55,184 bases of DNA from Methanosarcina sp. Ant1 (lineage in GTDB: Archaea; Halobacteriota; Methanosarcinia; Methanosarcinales; Methanosarcinaceae). The stretch's first letter is position 1. The number at the start of each line of letters is the position of its first letter. The notes under the pieces are model-generated. The model did not search any database. It was given only the letters and a program-made list of their open reading frames with translations, and had not been told where the DNA came from. The DNA is taken from positions 1 to 55,184 of the forward strand of contig MDTP02000007.1 in NCBI GenBank assembly GCA_001714685.2. Direction: 5' to 3'. Below, piece by piece: positions 9,927-17,885 of this stretch. Position numbers and translations under genes: made by a program.

Positions 9927-9936
9927 TTTATATATG
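9927..9936 (-). promoter_or_regulatory. TATA-like box for the glycan export operon
   Basis: Read on the minus strand the box is CATATATAAA, preceded by CGAAA, a plausible BRE. It ends 47 bp before the ATG at 9880, which leaves a leader of about 20 nt if transcription starts about 25 bp downstream. Confidence 0.5.
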
Positions 9937-10173
9937 TTTCGAAGCAATTTTTGATTTGAATAATAATTCGGTTATTTACTATTAATATAGTTAAGTTTGA
10001 TTAGCCGAATTTCCGTGAACTTTTTTTTGTTTTATCTCCAACGGCCAGCCGGTTTCAGCCTCAATAAAGGACTATATCATGAATATCATGACAAACCTGG
10101 AGACAGCTCTCTGGATGTTACTAAGTAATAATAATTTGACAGGAAGTTAGCAATAATATTGTGTATCAATTAG

Positions 10174-10182
10174 TTTATATAG
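10174..10182 (+). promoter_or_regulatory. TATA-like box for the gmd genes
   Basis: TTTATATAG lies 100 bp before the TTG start at 10283, which would give a leader of about 75 nt. It is the best TATA match in the spacer for the plus strand. Confidence 0.4.
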
Positions 10183-10282
10183 TTTAAGAAGATATGCTTT
10201 TTGCAAAGGGAGAGCTACTTATTTAAGAACTAGATGTCCTATCTCTGGTAGGATCAGAATTGAAGCAAAATAAGGTGATTCC

Positions 10283-11308
10283 TTGACAAAAGTCGCATTG
10301 ATCACAGGCATAACAGGCCAGGATGGCACATATATTTCAAAACTTCTATTAGATAAGGGGTATGTAGTGCATGGAATAAAGAGAGAATCATCTACTACCA
10401 GAATAGAAGATAATAACAAAGAGAAGAAAAACGTAAATCTTCATTTTCACTTCTGTGATATGACTGATTATTCCAAAATTATAAGGATTATTCAAGACGT
10501 TTGCCCGGATGAGATATATAACTTGGCGGCTCAAAGCAGTGTACATACTTCTTTTGACCGACCAGAGTATACAGCAGAAATTAACTCACTGGGTACCCTC
10601 CACCTCCTTGAAGCCATACGCACCCTTGGGTTGGAAAAGAAAACAAAGCTTTTTCAGGCTTGCACTGGAGAAATATTCGGAAACTCACTGGAAACCCCGC
10701 AAAATGAAAATACTCCCTTTCGCCCCCAAAACCCTTATGCGGTATCCAAATTGTATGCTTACTGGATTTGTGTAAATTATCGTGAAGCTTATGATATGTT
10801 TGTCTGCAATGGTATCATGTTTAATCATGAGTCCCCGATAAGGCCAGATAGTTTTGTTACGAGAAAGATTACCAAAGCTGCAGTTAGAATAAAAAAAGGA
10901 TTTCAAGAGAAACTGTACCTTGGAAACCTTAATGCAAAAAGAGACTGGGGATTTGCAGGAGACTATGCTGAAGCTATGTGGCTGATGTTGCAACAGGATA
11001 AGCCGGATGACTATGTGATTGCAACAGGCGAAACACATTCTGTAAAAGATATGGTGGAATTTGCATTCAGAGAGGTTGGGATCGAGATCGAATGGGAAGG
11101 AGAAGGGCTCGACAAAAAAGGGATAAATGCTGGAACAGGTGAGGTCCTGATTGAAGTGGATCCCCAATTTTACAGGCCTATCGAGTCAAGCTTATTTGTT
11201 GGAAATCCGTCAAAAGCTAGAGAAAAACTCGGATGGGTGCCCAGGGTAAATTTTGAAGAATTAGTCAAAATGATGGTTAAAAACGATCTGGAACTCGTAA
11301 AATGTTAA
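10283..11308 (+). CDS. GDP-mannose 4,6-dehydratase-like SDR, divergent paralogue
   Basis: A 341-residue extended short-chain dehydrogenase acting on an NDP-sugar, probably GDP-mannose. It has the nucleotide-binding GITGQDGTYIS, the catalytic YAVSK (Tyr/Lys) and the GMD-specific [11 protein letters not shown]. It differs from classical GMD at functional positions: the A-S-T-S-E-L-F-G loop reads ACTGEIFG and the R-G-E-T-F-V-T-R-K segment reads RPDSFVTRK; the N-terminal third is also shortened. The catalytic Thr and Glu are kept. It may dehydrate a related substrate or act as a reductase/epimerase partner of the next gene. Start: TTG at 10283 after an AAGGTGA ribosome-binding site. The next gene follows after 22 bp and is clearly a paralogue. 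Confidence 0.82.
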   Translation: MTKVALITGITGQDGTYISKLLLDKGYVVHGIKRESSTTRIEDNNKEKKNVNLHFHFCDMTDYSKIIRIIQDVCPDEIYNLAAQSSVHTSFDRPEYTAEINSLGTLHLLEAIRTLGLEKKTKLFQACTGEIFGNSLETPQNENTPFRPQNPYAVSKLYAYWICVNYREAYDMFVCNGIMFNHESPIRPDSFVTRKITKAAVRIKKGFQEKLYLGNLNAKRDWGFAGDYAEAMWLMLQQDKPDDYVIATGETHSVKDMVEFAFREVGIEIEWEGEGLDKKGINAGTGEVLIEVDPQFYRPIESSLFVGNPSKAREKLGWVPRVNFEELVKMMVKNDLELVKC

Positions 11309-11330
11309 AATTTATATTTGTTAAAATTGT

Positions 11331-12431
11331 GTGGTAAAAATGTCTAAAGTAGCATTAATTACAGGTATAACTGGACAGGATGGAGCATACCTTGCAGAAT
11401 TTCTGTTAAATAAAGGGTACACTGTGCACGGAATGCACAGAAGATCGTCTTTGAGCAATACAGGACGTATAGATCATCTCCTGCAGGATCCACATTATAA
11501 AGACTCCAGGTTTTTTTTGCATTACGGAGATCTGACCGATTCAGCAAACGTAATAAGACTTATTAAGAACATAGAGCCGGACGAAATCTACAACCTTGGT
11601 GCCCAAAGCCATGTTCAGGTTTCTTTTGAGACCCCGGAGTATACCGCAAATTCGGATGGGCTTGGAGTCCTTCGCATTCTTGAAGCTATAAGGATTCTTG
11701 GGCTTGAAGAAAAATCTAAGTTTTATCAGGCATCAACCAGTGAGTTATTCGGTAAAGTACGAGAAGTTCCTCAAAAAGAAACTACTCCCTTCTACCCCCG
11801 AAGTCCCTATTCAATAGCTAAACTATATGCTTACTGGATTGCCATAAACTATCGTGAAGCTTATAATATGTTTGCCTGCAATGGTATCCTGTTTAATCAT
11901 GAATCTCCTTTAAGGGGAGAAACTTTCGTTACCAGGAAGATTACAATAGCTGTATCAAACATTACGAAAGGCCTTCAGGATAAACTGTACCTTGGAAACC
12001 TCAATGCCAAACGTGACTGGGGCTTCGCAGGTGATTATGTAGAAGCCATGTGGCTCATGTTACAACAAGATGAACCCGATGATTATGTTGTAGCAACAGG
12101 GGAAACTCACTCTGTTAGGGAATTTACGGAACTTGCATTCAAAGAGGCTGGTATTAACCTCGAATGGGAAAACGAAGGAGTTAACGAGATAGGCAGGGAC
12201 GTCGACAGTGGAAAAGTACTCGTTGAAGTTGATCCGGCGTTTTACAGACCTACGGAAGTGGACCTGTTAATAGGAGATTCCTCAAAAGCCAGGGAAAAAC
12301 TTGGATGGAAAACAAAGGTCAGTTTCGAAGAACTGGTCAGAATGATGATAAAAAGTGATTTGGGTATAACAGACTCAGTAAATGACCGAAGTTCAGTCCA
12401 CGTCAGAATGATGGTAAAAAATGATTTGTGA
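11331..12431 (+). CDS. gmd: GDP-mannose 4,6-dehydratase
   Basis: It converts GDP-mannose to GDP-4-keto-6-deoxymannose, the precursor of GDP-fucose, GDP-rhamnose and related 6-deoxy sugars. It shows the textbook motifs [66 protein letters not shown] and [13 protein letters not shown]. The start is GTG 11331 or, more likely, ATG 11340 (MSKVALITG aligns with the family). The C-terminus is odd: after [14 protein letters not shown], where the family normally ends, about 20 residues follow that end in a second copy of V-R-M-M-V-K-N-D-L. It is paired with the paralogue upstream and probably supplies sugars for the adjacent glycan genes. Confidence 0.9.
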   Translation: MVKMSKVALITGITGQDGAYLAEFLLNKGYTVHGMHRRSSLSNTGRIDHLLQDPHYKDSRFFLHYGDLTDSANVIRLIKNIEPDEIYNLGAQSHVQVSFETPEYTANSDGLGVLRILEAIRILGLEEKSKFYQASTSELFGKVREVPQKETTPFYPRSPYSIAKLYAYWIAINYREAYNMFACNGILFNHESPLRGETFVTRKITIAVSNITKGLQDKLYLGNLNAKRDWGFAGDYVEAMWLMLQQDEPDDYVVATGETHSVREFTELAFKEAGINLEWENEGVNEIGRDVDSGKVLVEVDPAFYRPTEVDLLIGDSSKAREKLGWKTKVSFEELVRMMIKSDLGITDSVNDRSSVHVRMMVKNDL

Positions 12432-12845
12432 GAAATATCTCTGTGCCTGTAGGAATATATCTTTGTGCTTGTAGAAACCCTCTTTATTTAAGAGTTTAAT
12501 TTTTCAAATGGAAATTAAATCTGGATTTTAAAATTTGCCTGAATTTCTTAAACTTACTTAAACAGGATTTCGAGAGTTAATTTTTCTCTTTGTTAACAAA
12601 AGCTACTTAAATCCAAAACCTTATCATTATTTTTCCTGAAAAAGGATTTAATGTCTCAATTGAAAGAAAATTAAATAATATTCATAATTTTGAGAATTTT
12701 GACGCTATGCAGCTAATCAAGTAAGTAAATTAAATTTATATTAGTTGACAGATGTTCCCCCGTCAATTAATGGAATTCTGCTGCTCTTAATAGAGAATTA
12801 TTGGATAGAGTCAATTAAAATTTATAATATTTACAAAAATTAAGT
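12432..12845. other. intergenic region upstream of aglB
   Basis: A 414-bp AT-rich spacer. It carries the aglB TATA box at its right end and no reading frame or RNA that I can support. Confidence 0.4.
12820..12829 (+). promoter_or_regulatory. TATA-like box for aglB, possibly leaderless
   Basis: ATTTATAATA begins about 26 bp before the GTG at 12846. Since archaeal transcription starts about 25 bp after the box, the message would begin at or close to the start codon, so aglB may be leaderless when read from GTG 12846. Confidence 0.4.
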
Positions 12846-15362
12846 GTGAGTGAAATGGAGAAGTCAGAAAAGATCTGTCAAAACAAAAATGCACGAGTAA
12901 AAAATTCAAAAAATATTTTCGTGCTCGTAGCTGCTCTCTTAGTCGCCTTCATAATACGTATGCTGTCGTATGCCCCAGTTACTGCAAACGGAGGCATAAC
13001 CTTCATGGGATACGATGACTTCTATCATATGCGGCTTATTCTTTATACGGCCTCCAATTTTCCCCATTCCCTTAATTTCGATTCTTATATCAATTATCCT
13101 TATGGTTTCGAAATCGGATGGCCGCCTCTATTTGACCTGTTAGGTGCTCTGCTGGCAATAATCCTGGGAGGAGGACAGCCGGATCTGCATACTATCGAGT
13201 TTGCAGGAGCATTATTACCGGTACTTCTCGGAGTCCTGACAATAATTCCACTTTATATCGCAGCTTCTGCAATCCTTGACCGAAAAACAGGACTTCTTGC
13301 AGCCTTCATTTTTGCGGTTCTGCCAGCTCATATATACATATCCCGTTTTGGAGGAGTTGACCATCATGTAGCAGAAGCCCTTCTCTCAACGGCAGCTTAT
13401 GCATCTTTTATACTTGCCTTAAAATGGGCAAGCGAAGGATCCTTTTCCCTGCCCTCTCTCAAGAATATCTCTTCTGAAAAAAAACTTCTAAAATCGCTGG
13501 CCTTTGCAGGGGCGTCAGGACTGTTTTTAGCGCTTCTCATTTTTACATGGACAGGAGCCCCGGTTTTTGTAAGCCTTATCGTATTGTATGCATTCATACA
13601 GACCACAATCGACCTTAAAGCTGGAAAACGATCAGATTACCTTTTCATCTGTTCAATTGCATGTCTTTTTGCAACACTTCTGTTCACCATCCCTTTGTCA
13701 GCAGGATACATACGCCCGGGTCTGGAAATGAGTGCGATGTACCTCTCCTGGTTCCAGGTATTCTACGTGCTCATCATGATAGCCGGAACTGTCCTTTTAT
13801 GGGGTATTTCCATATATATCTCAAAAAAAGACCTGGACTGGAAGTACTATCCCGGAGCTTTAATACTGGTTTCCGGTGGAGGTCTTCTTTTCCTCAGGAT
13901 TATTTCCGCAGAATCCTACTCTTTTGTAATTGAGGGAGTTAGATTCTTCTTTGGAAAAGGTGAATACCTGGGTACCATTTCCGAAGCTGTGCCTCTATTT
14001 TTAACTTCAGGAGGAAAGCTTACCTTTACGCCAGCATTAAATACTTTCGGACTTTGCTTGCTTGTAGCTCTGGCAGCTTTGTTACTGCTCGGTCTTGAAT
14101 GGAAAGGAGACAAATCAAAACCAGAAGGAGTATTTTTCCTCTTATGGACAATCTTTTCAATTTATCTCGCTCTCTCACAGAGGCGCTTTTCATATCTACT
14201 CGCAGTAAATGTTGCAATCCTTACCTCATATATGCTCTGGGTTCTGCTCGAATCCCTTGATTTTGAAACTGAAGTAAGAAAACTGGTAAAATCCGGACAA
14301 AAAACTGAAAAAAGTACCGCACCTGCCCTTCAAACTGGAAAAGGAACAAATTCAAACACTAAATCAAAAATTAAAACAAAGAATGTATCAGGGATAAAAA
14401 ATGCTTCAGGGACAAAAAATTCATCGAAACCCGATTACTTCAAACTTGTCTCATCACTGACGTTGATAGGACTTGTTTTTGTACCCTGCATATGGACGGG
14501 GACTGCTTTTGCAAAAAGCTCAGGATCACTTGACCCTGCATGGCAAGAGTCTCTCAATTGGCTCAAAAATTCCAGCCCTGAGACTTCTTATTACCTTCAG
14601 CCTTCAGAAACTCCAGAATATGGAGTCCTTAGCTGGTGGGACTATGGAAACTGGATCGTGTACATATCCAAGAGGCCTGCAGTCTCGAACAATTTCCAGA
14701 CAGGCGTTGAAGATTCTGCACATTTTTTCATGACTGACTCCGAGCAGGAAGCAAGAGCAGTTATGGACAAACTCAAGGTAAAATACGTAATAACCGACAC
14801 ACTGATGGCAAATGGCAAGTTTGGGGCTATCGCTTCTCTCGCAGGAAAGAACATTGGTGACTATTACGATATCAAAGCAGTTAACGGAACTGCAGGTACT
14901 CAGACTGTTGCGACTGCTAAAAAGGAACTTTTGAATACTGAGATCTCTAAACTTCACGACCATGACGGAGCAAACCTTGGAAACCTGCTGCTGGTCCACG
15001 AAAGCAATGTCCCGAAGGCGGCAAATCGCAAAAATAATATTGTAAAGGTATTCGAATATGTTCCGGGAGCCAGGCTTTCAGGTACTACAAGCCCGAACCA
15101 GCCTGTCATTGCGACAGTTGGTCTCAAATCAAACACAGATAGAAAATTCATTTATCAGAATAGAGCAGTTGCAGATAAGAATGGTTCATTTGAAATAACC
15201 GTGTCCTATCCGACCGAAAACACTGGCAGTGAAGTCAGTGCTATATCGGCTTATTCCCTGAATGCAGGAGAAAATATCACCATAACAGGAATCCAGGTAA
15301 AAGAAAGTGACATTCTAAATGGAAACAGAATAGAAGTGGGTCGTGTAGAGAAACGTCCCTGA
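12846..15362 (+). CDS. aglB: oligosaccharyltransferase STT3/AglB
   Basis: It transfers a lipid-linked oligosaccharide to Asn in N-x-S/T sequons of exported proteins, on the outer face of the membrane. The first external loop carries the metal-binding acidic motif GYDDFYHMR at about residues 55-63; a second, GGVDHHVAEA, is at about 174. About 13 membrane helices follow, then a low-complexity Lys/Ser/Thr-rich linker, then the soluble domain with the catalytic-site WWDYG at residues 597-601. At 838 residues it is a normal archaeal AglB. Start is GTG 12846 or ATG 12855. Clustering with GDP-sugar and glycan export genes suggests the locus builds surface glycans. A decayed duplicate of its 3' end lies immediately downstream. 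Confidence 0.95.
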   Translation: MSEMEKSEKICQNKNARVKNSKNIFVLVAALLVAFIIRMLSYAPVTANGGITFMGYDDFYHMRLILYTASNFPHSLNFDSYINYPYGFEIGWPPLFDLLGALLAIILGGGQPDLHTIEFAGALLPVLLGVLTIIPLYIAASAILDRKTGLLAAFIFAVLPAHIYISRFGGVDHHVAEALLSTAAYASFILALKWASEGSFSLPSLKNISSEKKLLKSLAFAGASGLFLALLIFTWTGAPVFVSLIVLYAFIQTTIDLKAGKRSDYLFICSIACLFATLLFTIPLSAGYIRPGLEMSAMYLSWFQVFYVLIMIAGTVLLWGISIYISKKDLDWKYYPGALILVSGGGLLFLRIISAESYSFVIEGVRFFFGKGEYLGTISEAVPLFLTSGGKLTFTPALNTFGLCLLVALAALLLLGLEWKGDKSKPEGVFFLLWTIFSIYLALSQRRFSYLLAVNVAILTSYMLWVLLESLDFETEVRKLVKSGQKTEKSTAPALQTGKGTNSNTKSKIKTKNVSGIKNASGTKNSSKPDYFKLVSSLTLIGLVFVPCIWTGTAFAKSSGSLDPAWQESLNWLKNSSPETSYYLQPSETPEYGVLSWWDYGNWIVYISKRPAVSNNFQTGVEDSAHFFMTDSEQEARAVMDKLKVKYVITDTLMANGKFGAIASLAGKNIGDYYDIKAVNGTAGTQTVATAKKELLNTEISKLHDHDGANLGNLLLVHESNVPKAANRKNNIVKVFEYVPGARLSGTTSPNQPVIATVGLKSNTDRKFIYQNRAVADKNGSFEITVSYPTENTGSEVSAISAYSLNAGENITITGIQVKESDILNGNRIEVGRVEKRP

Positions 15363-15406
15363 GACGGCATATCACAAAAGTAATAATGCAAAGGTATTCG
15401 AATATG

Positions 15407-15521
15407 GGTCGTGTCTATGAGTTGTTGACCAATTCTGAAAAAACGAGGACTTCCCCTGTATTTGATGAAAATGAAGAGAGATCCTTGTACTCACGATTTC
15501 CAGTAACTCGCGGACACGACC
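15407..15521. mobile_element. 115-bp MITE-like element with inverted ends and 8-bp target duplication
   Basis: The ends are GGTCGTGTC (15407-15415) and GACACGACC (15513-15521), perfect inverted repeats that extend imperfectly inward (CTATGAGTTGTTGACC against CCAGTAACTCGCG). The element is flanked by direct repeats CGAATATG at 15399-15406 and 15522-15529, and that octamer occurs once in the parental aglB sequence (around 15053), so the insertion and its target duplication can be read directly. It has no coding capacity. A second, more decayed copy is at 48494-48608. Confidence 0.8.
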
Positions 15522-15539
15522 CGAATATGTTTCATGAGT

Positions 15540-15623
15540 AGTGTCGAGTCAACAGATAAATGTCGTATAAAATAGAATACGACTATTCAGAATCATTCAA
15601 TCCTTGAGGATTGACTCGACACT
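15540..15623. mobile_element. 84-bp inverted-repeat element
   Basis: Perfect 13-bp inverted ends, AGTGTCGAGTCAA (15540-15552) and TTGACTCGACACT (15611-15623), bound an AT-rich core. It interrupts the decayed aglB duplicate just after the 115-bp element. It is too short to code and is probably the remnant or non-autonomous derivative of an insertion sequence; no clear target duplication is visible. Confidence 0.65.
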
Positions 15624-15891
15624 TGGCTTTCAGGTATTGCAAGCCCGAAATAGAGTAATTGCGACACTTGATCTCAACCGAACAGATGCTGAAAATTTAA
15701 GTATCAGAATAAGGCAGTGGCAGATAATAACAGTTCATTTGAAATATAAATTATAAATTCCTTTACTAATTTCCATGGAATAAAACTACGAGTTGTATTC
15801 AGAAAAAAGTAGGAGAGAGAAAAAAGAGAAACAAATCTTTTCCCTCCTATTAATTTATTAAGACACTTTTACCTATAACTTTGTAAAGATG

Positions 15892-17358
15892 TTATTCTCC
15901 TGCGCTTTCTACTCCTACAGCGCTTAAGAATCTCTTGACGACTGCTTCATTAACCAACCTCAACAGTGTCTGTCTATCTTTTGTAGCGCTGAAAACCCCG
16001 AGAGGAATCTGGGCTCCTGCTGCATTTGCGTGCCCGCCTGCATCTTCGCCAAAAGCTTGCCGCATAATTTCTCCGAGGTTGACTCTGATGTCATTGCTAC
16101 GCCCTGAGATATAGATGCGGTCTTCAGTGACCCCAAAGACGACTGTTGTGGAGATTCCTTCAAGACTCAAGAGGTAATCTGCAGCCTGTGGGAGAGTATC
16201 CCTATCCCTTATATTCCCGACATTTGAGAGAAGGTAACTCCCGATTACCTGCCGGTTCCTAATGGCCTCCCCGAGCACTTCAAGGGTTTCAATAGCCATT
16301 GAAGGCTGCTCTAGCTGGTCAAGGATGCCATGGTTCGAAAGGGGATAGAGGTATGAAGCAGCTGAGAGGTCTGCAGGGTCGGTTTTACGCTTAAAGTCCT
16401 GGGTGTCGGTCCGAATCCCATAGAGCAGAGCCGTTGCCAGGGTCTTTGAGATATTAATATTAAGCTGCTGCAGGTACTTTGTCATGATAGTGGCAGTTGC
16501 CCCGAAATTAGGCCGAATGTCTATATACTCAGCCTTTATCTCGGTTTCCCCGGGTGGGTGGTGGTCAATTACAATGCCCACATATGAGTTTTGGGGGATC
16601 ATATTGTTAACACCCGGGATGGAGCAGTCTATCAGGGCCATTTCATCAAAGTTTTTAAGGTTATTATCTTCTATCTTGCCGAGATCAATCCCTAACAGGT
16701 TTACAAAGGCTTTGTTTTCCTGATGTCCGATCCTGCCATGGTAGAGAATATTCGATTCTACTCCAAGATTTTTTGCAATTTCCTTTAGCGCAAGCCCGCT
16801 AGAAATTGCATCCGGGTCAGGGTTATCATGAATAACAATAGCAAGCTTTTTATCCCTTATTCCTTTTAACCACCTGGCAAGCCTGTTGCCCCTATGGACT
16901 GACTCGGCCCTCTCAAGCGAACGGGAAAGGGAGCTTGCAATAAGCTTAGAAGGCATAAAGACATAATCTGCCCCAAGGTCTTCCATCTTTTCCTTATTTA
17001 TAATATCTGAGGCCCGGGAAAAAAGCTGTACATCAGGGTTGATCACCTTTTTGAAATTCTCAAGGCCCCTTCTGTTTGCCTCGCTATTGGAAGTCAGGAA
17101 AAGTATGACAACAACGTTTTTAATATCAATCTTATTAACGAGATCAGGGTCAGAGATGTCACCTACAATCGTTTCGAAGCCCTCTTCCCTGAGAGTTTCG
17201 ACCTTGGCTTCGTCTTTATCTACGATGATTACAAGCTTATTGCTTTCCCTGAGCTCTTTTGCAAGCGCAAAACCAACACTTCCACTACCCAGAACCAGGT
17301 ATCTGGGTTTGACTGTGCTTTTAATATTGTTATCTGCCTCTTTTGAAAAATTAGACAA
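15892..17358 (-). CDS. TrkA-N (RCK) / DHH-DHHA1 phosphoesterase fusion
   Basis: Residues about 17-140 form an NAD-binding RCK domain (YLVLGSGSVGFALAKELRES, then VDKDEAKV). Residues about 165-480 form a DHH/DHHA1 phosphoesterase: motif I IHDNPDPDAISSG, the DHH motif IVIDHHPPGE, RTDTQDF, and the DHHA1 motif GGHANAAGAQIP. DHH enzymes cleave short oligonucleotides or cyclic dinucleotides (RecJ, NrnA, GdpP families); the coupled RCK domain suggests ligand-gated control, for example by NAD or a cyclic dinucleotide. The start is TTG 17358, fixed by GGGAGGA 7 nt upstream (17365-17371). Such fusions are, as I recall, widespread in euryarchaea; the substrate is not known to me. Confidence 0.88.
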   Translation of the reverse strand: MSNFSKEADNNIKSTVKPRYLVLGSGSVGFALAKELRESNKLVIIVDKDEAKVETLREEGFETIVGDISDPDLVNKIDIKNVVVILFLTSNSEANRRGLENFKKVINPDVQLFSRASDIINKEKMEDLGADYVFMPSKLIASSLSRSLERAESVHRGNRLARWLKGIRDKKLAIVIHDNPDPDAISSGLALKEIAKNLGVESNILYHGRIGHQENKAFVNLLGIDLGKIEDNNLKNFDEMALIDCSIPGVNNMIPQNSYVGIVIDHHPPGETEIKAEYIDIRPNFGATATIMTKYLQQLNINISKTLATALLYGIRTDTQDFKRKTDPADLSAASYLYPLSNHGILDQLEQPSMAIETLEVLGEAIRNRQVIGSYLLSNVGNIRDRDTLPQAADYLLSLEGISTTVVFGVTEDRIYISGRSNDIRVNLGEIMRQAFGEDAGGHANAAGAQIPLGVFSATKDRQTLLRLVNEAVVKRFLSAVGVESAGE

Positions 17359-17885
17359 AAATAGTCCTCCCTATCTCATGTAAATCCGAACACATGCAAA
17401 GGAAAGCAAACATTTGATCAGAGTCCTCTCTGTTTACAGTTCTATGAAGTCTTTAACTGTAGTTGACTGTAATACAGGCGTTTCTATTTTTTTTAGGTTA
17501 TTTCTCTTATTAATTATTAATCTTGTTAATCTTTGCTATCATATTAAACTAACTTTTCTATGGCAAACCAACTTTCCTATATAACATAACGTTCTTAATT
17601 TATTAAAACTATTGACGTTTGAGATGAACTTAATTACTTCCTTGATTAACACGGTTTTTTCCGGATAATCTTTCCTTTCGGTATATTATGTTATATCGAA
17701 ATATAACGTATATAGTAACAGTATCTAATAAGTTTTCCTCGGTGTAAAAATATAATAACTAAAGTAATCAATTGAGAGATATACAACAATACCTATAACA
17801 CCTCCTTATATAAATGAATTCGAATTTACAGAAGTATTCAGTAGGCGATAAAAATCGAATGAGAATATACCTGCAGGTAATTATT
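17359..17885. other. divergent intergenic region
   Basis: About 530 bp between the DHH gene (minus) and the nnr-like gene (plus), very AT-rich. It holds the DHH ribosome-binding site next to 17358 and a strong TATA box at 17806-17814 for the plus-strand gene. I see no RNA gene. Confidence 0.5.
17806..17814 (+). promoter_or_regulatory. TATA box that rules out the upstream nnr start
   Basis: TTATATAAA ends on the first base of the ATG at 17814, the farthest upstream in-frame start. Transcription should begin near 17838, after that ATG, so translation must start later, at ATG 17886. Confidence 0.55.

Larger units (their letters stand above)
9881..10282. other. divergent promoter region between glycan operon and gmd genes
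   Basis: A 402-bp spacer between a minus-strand operon and a plus-strand operon, so it must carry both promoters. A TATA-like box serving each direction is listed separately. No RNA gene or further reading frame is supported; the 66-codon minus-strand frame overlapping the gmd start has no features. Confidence 0.6.
15363..15760 (+). pseudogene. decayed duplicate of the aglB 3' segment, broken by two small elements
   Basis: Two blocks match the aglB coding sequence. The block before 15407 (AAAGGTATTCGAATATG and the bases before it) matches aglB around 15020-15060. The block at 15622-15755 matches about 15075-15205 (GGCTTTCAGGTA, TTGCGACA, CAGTTCATTTGAAATA). Between them two inverted-repeat elements (15407-15521 and 15540-15623) interrupt the copy. 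It is full of stops and small deletions, so it does not code. It must be a tandem duplication of part of aglB that lost selection and then took in insertions. Confidence 0.75.

Noticed and set aside
10685-11167. 160-codon minus-strand frame
   Set aside because: Antisense of the first GMD paralogue, which has full dehydratase motifs.
14604-14999. 131-codon minus-strand frame inside aglB
   Set aside because: Overlaps the WWDYG domain of aglB and shows no family features.
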